Below are positions 10,951-20,876 of a stretch of DNA of 64,000 nt, piece by piece. The stretch is from Xiphophorus maculatus. Taxonomy: Eukaryota; Chordata; Actinopteri; Cyprinodontiformes; Poeciliidae. The first letter of the stretch is position 1. Each line of letters starts with the position of its first letter. A program made the position numbers and the translations under genes. The notes below the pieces were generated by a model. That model saw only the letters and a program-made list of their open reading frames with translations. It made no database searches and was not told the origin of the DNA. Where the stretch lies: positions 496,001 to 560,000 of the forward strand of contig NC_036444.1 in assembly GCF_002775205.1 (NCBI RefSeq), written 5' to 3'.

Positions 10951-13080
10951 CACTTCACTTTGGGTCGGTCTGGGTGTTAACTGCAGGATTACGGTGCCGT
11001 TTCCGGTTTAGGGTTTTCACAATAAAAGTGGACTAACTCAGGATCTAAATCTGAATAAAAACAGGATGACCGGTCCGATTATTTTACTGCAATAGAAACA
11101 GACTCACTGAACAAGGCCTGCATGGTTTGATTCTCTCAGTTTATAACAATAAAGTGCTTTTAATATTTCTTCACTCTTTGATGTTGAAGTTCAATAATAA
11201 AATCAGAAATAAAAAAATCAGAGAAACCAAATACTGCACCCGTTAGAGTATTACTACTTCATCAGATTTTACTCCACTAAAAGTGAAAACAAAACGTATT
11301 TGGCAAAAAGGCGACTGATCAGAGTCATTACTAATATTATATTAGTCTTAAAAGTATTTTTAAGACTAATACGGGCTTTTGATTAAATGAGTTACATTTG
11401 TACAATAAATGTAACTCATTTCTACCGACCTCTGCATAAAATGCATTTAAATCACTAGAGGTTTATTAGAATATTGATATAGTAAAAATGCAACAGATAT
11501 GCGGTTCACATAAACATATTGTGCTGTCCTTATTAAAATGAATAAAGTAGTTTTTGAGGAGAGGAAAAAGAACCAAGTAATAAAACATTATTCTAGTCAT
11601 TTATGCTGATATTCCAACGCACATTTAGAAAGCAGCTTTACTTTGTAAGAAACTTTGACAACAGATTTAGTTTATAACGAGCTTGATCACTGCTGCCCCC
11701 TGCTGGTATTTATTTTTAATTTTTAAAAAAAATCAAGAAAAAAATATAATCCGAGTTAAAAAAACGATGCAAGAGAAGAAAAAGCTTAATGGTGTTTTCA
11801 ATAATCGGGTTTCCATAGAAACCGCGCTGCTTGTCCTGACACGGTTCTGAATGTTTATATGAACTTTATTCCGTCAATAAAGTAAAACAGTCCAGCTGTT
11901 TCAATGGGACCAGTTGGTGTAAACGCTTCCGGTTCTGTTCCTGGTCGGATCCACTCACCGATACCGCTGATGATCAGAACCCGGATCCATTACAACCCAG
12001 AACTCAGTCAGAACCAGAGTGAGGTAGTAATGAGTAACTTTTGGAAAGTACCGTAGTTACTTTTAGGAGTATTTTTACTACCTGTAGCTTCACCGCCTGA
12101 ATAAACTTGTTTTCACAAAAAGTCACCAGACCTGCAGTTTGTTTTAGTTGCATATTTAAAAAACTTTCTTTGGTAATTATTTATATGAATTGTTAAAATA
12201 CCAAAAATTTTACACAACTTTATATTTTGGTCCATCTGATGATTTAAATCTTGATGTTTTGATCGGTCTGTATGATACTTACTCGTTTTCATGCTCTCTA
12301 CCCAGCAGTGGCCAGAACCCGGGTCCGTTCCAACCCAGAACCCGGCCAGAACAGAAGAACGTCTCCAGAAGTTTACTTTCATCCAGCAGTCCAGGAAAAC
12401 GGATCTTCACTGGAGAATTACCGGAGCCATCAGAAACTTGATCCGAATCATTTGAGAAGAACCAGAGGCCAGATTTAAAAGAGTTTATGGACGAGACAGA
12501 AACATACAGAGATGAAAGGTCAGCGTTAAAACTTTATATTTATCATTATTCTGCTCAACATTACCCTGGCCTGGAGGCTTCAAAAATCCCTTACAGAACC
12601 TTAAAACCCAGTCATTTTAATCTGATCACATTTTTACATGAATTTCTTGTTTGACTTGCAACTAACATTTGACTGGTTAAAATGGGAAGACTGGGAGGAC
12701 TGGATTGAGACCAAGCTGCATGATTCCTGGGAACAGTTTGTCACTTTCTATGTTCCAACTGCAGAAATGATAAAGCATCGTTCGCCGCTATCACAAAATA
12801 TATATTCTCTATGTACAAGGAGGACCAGGCCGGTTCGGGCCCGGAACCCGGATCTTCTGGTTCCCAGGAGACACTCTGAGATTCTTCAGTACAAAAGGTC
12901 CACACACACACACACACACACACACCAGTCTTTGTACACAACAATGCAAAAAATATAGTTTTGACTCTTTTTCCTTGGAAAAGCTCAAAGTTTCCGGCTG
13001 TTTTCTGTACATGGAGCTGAAGGAGGCGCAGATGGAGGCCGCAGCAGCGCCGCAGGAGGCTGAAGGCGGGCCAGACGGGG
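10951..13080. other. e2f4-elmo3 intergenic region
   Basis: No supported exon. It should hold the e2f4 3'UTR at its upper end (below 13081 on the minus strand). It also holds an AT-rich stretch with two small inverted repeats (11343-11372 attagtcttaaaa/ttttaagactaat; 11387-11420 aatgagttacatt/aatgtaactcatt), a CTCF-like motif at 11693-11706 and a CA run at 12901-12925. Confidence 0.6.
11693..11706 (-). promoter_or_regulatory. CTCF-consensus-like motif (minus orientation)
   Basis: Plus strand ctgccccctgctgg is the reverse complement of ccagcagggggcag, an exact CTCF core match. It lies between the e2f4 3' end and the candidate elmo3 first exon, pointing toward the plus-oriented motif at 2771. 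Confidence 0.4.
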
Positions 13081-16000
13081 TCAGAGGTTAAGGATGGGGA
13101 CGTCGAACAAGTCACAGAGGCCCTCGGTCTCATCCAGGTTGTAGATGTAGTCATGGTCGCTGGGCGGAGGTGACAGGCGGAGGAGAGGCGAGAACACTGA
13201 GGGGGAACGGCAGAACGGTTAAAGGAGCCAGAGGTCAGAGGTCAGAACCATCTAAAATCAGAACACAGCGTCTCACAGCGAAGCAAAAACGTTTTTACAT
13301 CCAGAATCCCGAAACGTTCTTTAGAAGGAAATGAAACCTGGAAAACGTTCAGGAGACAAACAGAAAATCAGAGATCTGCTGCACGGGCCGGGTTGCCATG
13401 GCGACGCATCGTCTGAGAACTGCCCGAAGGCATCCGCACATCCGGGTTCTGGTTCCACCGCTGCAGGTTTCCGGCAGCTGGATCCTTCCTGGTGGTTCAG
13501 GTTCTGCAGGTCTGGACCGGTCTGTTCAGGGGAGCAACGTCCGGAGCACTCAGCCGGACCCGACTCGACCCAAAGGGCCCCACCTGTGTTCCCAGTGGGA
13601 TGTTTCCCAGTATTCCCAGTGCCTCCATGCGCCAGCAGCCGCTCCTGATCTTCTCCCAGCTGAATGTGTTTCTAATTGGGCCTGAACAGAGGTCAAAGTT
13701 CATCTTGATGCAGAATATTATAAATTCTTTTGTTTGGATCAAATTTTGTCTCCTGACGTTTGAAATTCTTCCAACTTTCATTTTATTTTGAAAAACGTTT
13801 CCTGTTGGGTTCAGGCTGCGAAAGATTAAGCCGCCAAACTGACACAGCCGTTACCATGGCAACCTGCTACCGAAACGTCCGTTTTAATAATCATTATCCT
13901 GTCGATGAAGGAAAACACGACCCGATTTCTAGTTTCCGTTTCACGACTGAAAGCGTTTAGTTGGTGAGAAAGAAGACAGAGCTTCATGGAGCGTCGGAAC
14001 GTCAGGATACCTTCTGACGACATCAGGTCCTCCAGCAGGTCTCCAGGCATCATCTCTGCAGGCAGAAAACAGCAGATGGTTATTAATATCAAACATTTAG
14101 AAATGGCTATGAAGATCAGACATTCAGGTTATCTGGCAGCAGAGCTGAACTCGCCTTTAGTCGGGTCAAACATTTCAGAAAGCTCTTTGGGAAAATCCAA
14201 AACTGGAGAAACATCAGAGCTCAAGTCAGCCGCACACTTCAGCACATTAATCAGCATCATTATGAATAATTATCCCAGAGACTCACGCTCAGACGGATCC
14301 GACTTGACGGGCTGGAATCCGGCCGAGGAAGCAGAACCGTCCAGGGAGGCGGAGGACTGCAGCTGCTGCGGAACCGCTGCAGCACAGTCTGCCGCAGCGC
14401 TGAGCTGAGCGCTCGCATCTGAGGCCAAACACACAGAGGGAGAAATATGGAAAACACATGAAATCTAAAACATGTTTCTCAGTGGTGTTAGTTGTACTTT
14501 AAGCCAGCGGTGTCCAAAGTGTGGTTGGGGGGCCATTTCTGGCCCAAACTTTGATTCAAGAAGGAGACAAATGAGGCACGGCTGCATGGAGTGGCTGATG
14601 ACGACCGAAGTTTTATTAAAAGCTCAACATTTCAAAAGACAAATAAGAGACACAAAACAAAACATTCATCTTTTAACAGCCACCCTGTATGCATTTTTAA
14701 TATCATAATAACTGACTATAAAGCAGTTTTAATTCACCCAAACCTGCATTTCATTATTCTATTAAAGCTGATGCCCCAAATCCAGTTTCTAATGACTGCC
14801 TCATCTAGAGAAAGTCTAACATGCAAACACTCCAGTTCAAGTTTTGGTTACCTGCAGCTGCGGCGCCCGGCGTTGCTGCGGCGCCCGGCGTTGCTGCGGC
14901 GCCCGGCGTTGCTGCGGCTGGTTTTATGGCTGGATGCGGCTTGCAGAGCTGCAGGCGAGAGGAAATGTCATGTCATGCTGCTGCAGACGGATCAGATGCA
15001 ACAGAAACGTTTCCATCATTTTGTCTCTGAACCAGAAGCAGCTCGGAGTCCAACATGGCGCCATGTTTCCCCCAGCAGATCCTCCACCAGACATTTATTT
15101 TACTGATTTATTCGATAAACCATCACAATTATCAATACATTATTAAAATAATCATTTACAAGAGCAAAGCTAACAGCAGCGGCCCTTAGTGGAGCATCGA
15201 CTGCAGCTTCTGACCCGGAGAGGTGGGGTTGGGATGTGATGCGTTCACTGACTCTTTCAGTCGTATGTCGGATAAAATGCGACGTTCGGCCTGCAGCCTG
15301 AGAACGCTCCGATTCCCCTGGAAGCCGAACCGATCAGGTTTATTGCTGCACAGGGTGCTGGGTCGGTCTGGGAGAGAGCTGTGGTTCTGGACCCAGAGAG
15401 GGGAAGGCCGACCCGGATCGGTCCACCGAGGGACCACAAAGACTTTTTCTAATGTATTTCCTGTCCAGTGTGAGGTGAGGACCTTTGGAGCCTGGGGGGT
15501 CGTCTGGGTCGCCGTCGGCGCCGGCAGGCTGTGCAGGATGTCATCAGGAGGCGGGACGGGCAGAACCACCGGAGCGGCGCTGGACGGGTCCTTATTGACC
15601 AGGAGAACCTCAATGGGTCCAGAGGTACTCTTCAGACGGATCTGGTACTTCCTCTGTCCATTAAGGACCTGCGCACACACACGCACACACGATTACCCTG
15701 GCTCTGACCCGACTGGGTCATAATCATAGCTACTTACGAGTTCTGGTACAGGAACCTCCAGCTGCGTCCCAATGGGGGCCCGGATGGCCAGCAGAGTGTC
15801 CCCTGCAGGGTCAAAGGTCATGAGAGACAGCCAGCAGGGACAATGAACCTAAATGTTCTCCAGACAGTTTTACCTTTAAACGCTCCACAGAGGTCTTCGT
15901 GCTTTACGTAGGCCATCGTATGAGAGCGTTAAGGTCGGTCCGAGCAACAAGCAGATAATACACTGACAGCTTTTATTCTGAAAGGTTTCCTGCTCAGGAT

Positions 16001-19000
16001 GTTCATATTTATTATTATTATTATTAATTCTAATCTGAGGAAGCAGAGCGGAATGAAGTCGTCATCAGGACATTTGGAGGCTGATGATTCTGCTCTGCAG
16101 CAGAATCCAACTGCAGTACCACCGATCAGCACAGAGGGCAGCACTGAGACACTGCAGTACCACCGATCAGCACAGAGGGCAGCACTGAGACACTGCAGTA
16201 CCACCGATCAGCACAGAGGGCAGCACTGAGACACTGCAGTACCACCGATCAGCACAGAGGGCAGCACTGAGACACTGCAGTACCACCGATCAGCACAGAG
16301 GGCAGCACTGAGACACTGCAGTACCACCGATCAGCACAGAGGGCAGCACTCATGGCTGCAGTACCACCGATCAGCACAGAGGGCAGCACTGAGACAGTTT
16401 TAGTGTACAGAACAAAAATTTAAACTAAAATATAAAAACTCCGTCAGAAAGAAAGATAAAACTCTAAATGTCGTTTTCAGACAGTTTATCAGCAAAACCA
16501 GCTGACTGGAGGTTTAGTTAAACTCGGTAAGGCCGGTTCCGGTGGTTCTGTTCGGGTCCAGAAGGATATGGGCTGTTCCCGGAGTCGTCGGTGACGTTCT
16601 TGATGCTCTGCTGGACCCAGACCTTCTGCTGGTCCAGCTCGTTCTCCCGCAGCGCCAGATCGTCCAGCTCGGCTTTCAGCTCCATCAGCTTGTCTGCAAT
16701 CTCCCTGGTGTTGCAGCCTGGTCCCACGCCCCTTAAACGCACCATCAGCGCGTGGTCATGCAGAGACACACAGAGACGTCAGCGTCAAACTTTACCATCT
16801 AATCTATTAATGTTATTATTAATAACGTTATGTATTTCTGCTTTAACATCGTTTTCTTATTTGTCAGCATTAGTTCTGATCTAAGTTTTTATTGTTTATT
16901 ACAGTATGAGTAGAAGAATAAATAATAATAATTACATGAAATCATTGATGTTTTCACGGAACTGCTTTAATTCATGTTAATCTTGGTCCAACTTTTCCCT
17001 TGAAAAGCCATAAAAACATAAACCATGTTCCCTGCTGGCAGCCATGGACTGGTTGTTAACTGAAACATTTTATTCTTTTATATGACTTGATGTAATATAG
17101 TTGTTCAGTTCCAGGGGGCGCTGCAGATTCATCCAGGAGAAATGAGGGAAACTTACTTCCACTGGATGCTGTTCTTGGACTTCTTCTCGATCAGACCGAT
17201 TCCCTCCAGGACGTTAGTGATGTCATAGATGCGTCGTTTCTGCCGTACGGCCAGAGTGTCTGCAGCCTGCGGAGAAAACGGGATGTAAAGGCAGCATCAT
17301 GCTGGGGCTCCCGCTTCCTTCCTGTGCCGCTGCAGAGTTTCACATGTTTCTGTTCTGAATCGACCAGAACCAGCAGACCGACCCAATCGTTTCCTGAACC
17401 AGGACCCTGAGACCAAACCAGGTTTATTTCAAACGTTACAATTACAGCGTCATGTTTCTCTTCCTCCATCTTTCAGAAGCCAGAAGTGAAAGTTCTTTTC
17501 TGCTAATTCACAGTTTCAGCATAAAGCTGAGGAGAGCACTGCTGTGCACTGCCAGTCAGCTGGCTACATCTCTCCTTCACTTATATTCAGGGGACAGTCG
17601 GGGGACATTTCATAAAATAATAAGTATTTAAAAACAATAATGTTTAGTTAATGATTAATCTACATGTTTGTCTAGATCAGAGTGTGAAAATCAAACCGAC
17701 AATAAATAAATATAATTTTATTCTAAATGCAATGTTTCCAGTCCAAGGAGCCATTTCTCAGTCGCTCTCAGTCAAATTAGCATATTCATTGATATCAACT
17801 ATAGGAAATATATTATTTTAAAAGAAAAGGGGGAAAAATCCAAAAGGAAGACAGAAATATCTTCTTGTACGAGTTGATGATATTTTGGAAGAAATATTTA
17901 GTAAAAAAAAAAAATAAAACATTGATCTAAAATATTATTAATACTTTTAGTGTCATTCTGATGTGTAAATTTAATTAAATTATTCCATTAAAAACCGATA
18001 ACGCCTGGATGTGTTGTTATATTGAAAATAAAGTTTCTTTCTGCTGGAAAATCCAGGTGTCACAGTGCAAAGGTCAGTGGGAACGTGAATGTTCACAAGA
18101 CAGCTAAAAATATGCAAATAGTAATAATAATAATAATAATAATAACAAGAGGCTGACCAGCAAGGACACATTTACAGCATAAGAAAAATAAGTATGTAAT
18201 TATTAAAAAATAGAAACTGATTCAAAGAAATGTGCTACAGAGTGGAATAATTTGGAAAGTAAAAGTTTGCAAGACATACATGAATATATAATCACCAGAT
18301 TATTTACAAATAAAAACAGCAGCAGACTTACAGAGACTGCTGGAAAAACTGATGGTCATAAATTAATCTATATTTAAAAACGGTTCATTTAAAAATGCTT
18401 TAGTCAAAGTTGTTAAAGGGTCACAGTTTGCAGAACAGCGTAACTGTAATAATCAGTTCATTTTGCCGTTTTATCCCAGTGAACATGTCTGTATGAAAGT
18501 GAGAAATTATTTTTTAAGTGACATTTAATCATGTATAAACAAACAACTAAAACTGTATTTTTCCTGGACGTTATAGCTTCACAACAACCTGCAGGTCTCT
18601 GACCAACAGCTAAATGTTACTTAAAGGTTAAAAAGTGAGTATTTTGTTCTTAAACCCCACAGCCTGACAGGAGCAGCTACATGTACCTGCTTTATCCCGG
18701 AGTCTGATCAGCACCAACCAGAGCGTTCAGGGTTTTAACTCTCTTAGTTTCTATGCTTTTGAGTAATTAGTGGAGAATAACGACTGAAGACGTGTCCTCC
18801 AGAGACAAAGCCTTCATCCCTGAGGAAGAGGAAACCTGCTGCTGCAGCTTCGGCTGAGGAGACAAAAGCTGACCCACTTTCCACACTTTGAATCTGCAGG
18901 GGGCAGAGCCTGACAAGTTACCCGGTGTTTTCAAACGTCACTCCGGGCTAACACCGGGATTCCGGCCCGGAAAGCTCCGACAGTCCCGCGGAACCGCGCC

Positions 19001-19308
19001 GGTTTGGCTCAAACGAGAAACAAAAAAAAACCGCAGCTAAAGTTGAAAGCTATGAGCTAAAGTGTATAATTCATTGAAAGCAGCCTGCAGCTAGCTGGAG
19101 CTAATGCTAAGGTTGTGACATGTGCTAACTGACAAAGACCCACCGCCTTCAGGTCCAGGACCCCGTCCTTCGCCTCCTGCAGCAGGGTCACAAACTTGGT
19201 GGTGAGCAGGCCCAGGCTCTTCTCGTGCCGGCTCGGGGTCTGCGGCTGAAGCGAGTCCCCGGGAGTCCCCGGGTCGCCTCGGCTACAGGCCGACTCCAGC
19301 TCCATCAT
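13081..19308 (-). CDS. e2f4: E2F4 transcription factor, complete (11 coding exons, 389 aa)
   Basis: E2F4 pairs with DP proteins and recruits p107/p130 to repress cell-cycle genes in quiescence (DREAM complex). Coding exons (high to low): 19144-19308, 17157-17266, 16570-16731, 15874-15917, 15738-15802, 15483-15668, 14852-14948, 14287-14418, 14155-14202, 14011-14055, 13081-13196 (stop at 13081-13083). Phases close to 390 codons; human E2F4 is 413 aa. The winged-helix DNA-binding domain is at about 28-95 ([32 protein letters not shown] at 66-77). Next come the coiled-coil and marked-box region ([32 protein letters not shown]), an Ala/Pro/Ser-rich linker, and the pocket-protein-binding/activation tail ([19 protein letters not shown]). 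Intron 3 is AT-AC; the exon 9 donor appears to be GC. The exon 6 donor (aag|gtcctc) is weak, so exons 6-7 are the least certain join. The human serine run is replaced by an alanine/proline repeat. Confidence 0.93.
14505..14590. mobile_element. hAT-type terminal fragment
   Basis: The phrase ggtgtccaaagtg, followed by a ggccatttctggccc-like stretch, is a common fish hAT terminal sequence. A related end occurs at 57208-57270 (ggtgtccaaagtgcggctca). Neither copy shows a complete element. Confidence 0.45.
14870..14925 (-). repeat. 18-bp tandem repeat within e2f4 coding exon 7
   Basis: Three copies of an 18-bp unit (plus strand ggcgcccggcgttgctgc) encode the in-frame hexapeptide pattern A-T-P-G-A-A in the linker before the activation tail. 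The exon (14852-14948) is supported by an acceptor (cctgcag), a donor (gtaacc) and correct phase on both sides. Confidence 0.75.
15918..16569 (-). other. U12-type AT-AC intron in e2f4 (intron 3)
   Basis: On the minus strand the intron begins atatcctt (from 16569) and ends atac (15918 is the final C). A ccttaac branch-site match lies at 15934-15928, about 11 nt before the acceptor. No GT donor or AG acceptor fits. The join gives ...[13 protein letters not shown], aligning with human ...NSCLAYVTHEDIC in phase. All three U12 signals agree. Confidence 0.92.
16111..16396. repeat. 41-bp minisatellite, 7 copies, inside the e2f4 U12 intron
   Basis: The unit begins ctgcagtaccaccgatcagc and recurs every 41 bp from 16111. 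Copy 6 has a variant end (catgg). It fills nearly half of the 652-bp AT-AC intron. Confidence 0.92.
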
Positions 19309-20876
19309 CGCTGGGTACTAGCTCTGCCGTTCTTCCCCGACAATATTCAGCCAGCGAGTCCAGGAGCGGCACGCCGGACGACCAGCAGAAGCCCGGACGG
19401 TGTAGCGGTGTTTGTTGGGTCGGTATGGCCCGGATCTCCGCGGATCACTCCGTAAAACCGAGCCGAACAAGCCGCGGACTGTAATTCAATGAGCAGTCGG
19501 TAGAGAGCCGTTGGCCACGCGAGGAATGACGGGACGGTTCAATCCGCTGGGGGCCGACCGCCAATACTTCCCCCGAGCTGAAAGCGTGGAGCTAAACAAC
19601 GGGAAATTGCGGAATACATATAAAACGCTAATCTAAAAAATATGTTTTTATGACATAAAATGCCCATGAAACTGAACAGTTTTGAAGATTAGTTTTTTAT
19701 GAGTGAGAAAATGCATTCTTCGCCCTGGTAGAGTTGCAGAGTTTACCGCGAACCCTTATTCACCAAAACTTGAAGAAACTCCAGTTGGAACGCGCAACGT
19801 ATGAAAAAGCACGCATGCGCAAATATGCTAAATTATGTCAGACTGGCAGGGCTATTTATAGAATATAAAACGAGCATTTTTATGCTAACATAAACATGTT
19901 CTTCCTTCCAGACACTAAATGTACATAGTTTATATGACAGCAGCACAAAGTACTGCAATTTTGTGAAGCGCAGGGAAATGATTCATTGTTACACTTTTTT
20001 TTTTCTTTTTCCACAAATTCAATTCAGTTTAAACAATACTTTATTAATCCCACTCGCAATTATTCCGATTTTCCGTGACAGTTGAAGGTAGCTACTTGAT
20101 TGGATTATAAATTATACAATGTGCCTGGAAAATAGATAATACTGTCCCGTGAAGGAAATTGAGTGTTTTTATTATTTTATCTGAAATGTACTCTCTTTTA
20201 ATTTAAAATTACCCTTAGAATTACATTTATGTTTCTAAATAAGCACTTAAGCAAAAACATAATAGGGTAAATATTAGTCGCAGGTCTTCAAAACCAGGGG
20301 CATATCATGCAAAACCTGTATGAATTAAGGAATTCATAGCAAAGAACAGTTCGTGCATTCAGAAAAGTCTGAATACTGTGGAGTTGATGAGATAATAAAA
20401 CATGTTATACTGTCAAAATAACTAGGAAGAAAGACAACAGCTGATCCAATAGTTAAATAAAATGAAAGTAAAACTAGATTTGGTTGATTTGTTAAATATA
20501 ACTCAAAAAGCAATAGTTGTCAGATAATATTTTATCTCAAATTAACAGTTTTATAACAGAATATAATCCTTCAGTGAAGTCCCGGTTCACACTCCGTACC
20601 AGTAGGTGGCGCTATTGCACCAATTCGCTGTAAACCGCAATAAACAACGAAGTGGAAGAAGCAGAAGACGCACAATAGTGAACCGGTCAGCTGATCTGCT
20701 CCAACAGCAGAATTGACGTCTCTGTTCATTTATTCTCAGGTAAACTTCAGGAATGTTGTGATTTTTGTCTGACTCTGAACCTCAGGAGCTTCACGGAGGC
20801 TCCGGCGGGCGCCGCCATGTCGCTTCGGCTGTTTCTGAACCCTGAAGCCTCCTCTCCGTTTCCAGCTCCGGACACC
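19309..20876. promoter_or_regulatory. Head-to-head e2f4 / ferry3 intergenic promoter region
   Basis: The e2f4 (minus) and ferry3 (plus) start codons are 1.57 kb apart. The e2f4-proximal part (about 18950-19570) is CpG-rich, as expected for a promoter. An AT-rich middle separates it from a ferry3-proximal stretch with a likely untranslated exon ending at a donor (ctcag|gtaaac, exon end 20739). Possible acceptors before the ferry3 ATG are at 20772 and 20865. Confidence 0.6.
20584..20680 (+). mobile_element. LINE 3'-tail relic with CTCF-like core at the ferry3 promoter
   Basis: The phrase cacactccgtaccagtaggt continues as ggcg and ends in a GAA-rich tail (gaagtggaagaagcagaag). It matches the 3' end of the intronic LINE (minus strand of 29455-29560: cacactccataccagtaggt, then ggcg). 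Positions 20599-20612 (ccagtaggtggcgc) fit CCASYAGRKGGCRS exactly. Confidence 0.65.

Noticed and set aside
15223..15723. 166-codon frames on both strands at e2f4 exon 6
   Set aside because: Only the minus-strand segment 15483-15668 is coding by homology; the remainder runs into the intron, and the plus frame is a shadow.
16111..16396. Regular 41-bp repeats that might suggest a CRISPR array
   Set aside because: The repeats are head-to-tail with no unique spacers, in a vertebrate intron; this is a minisatellite.
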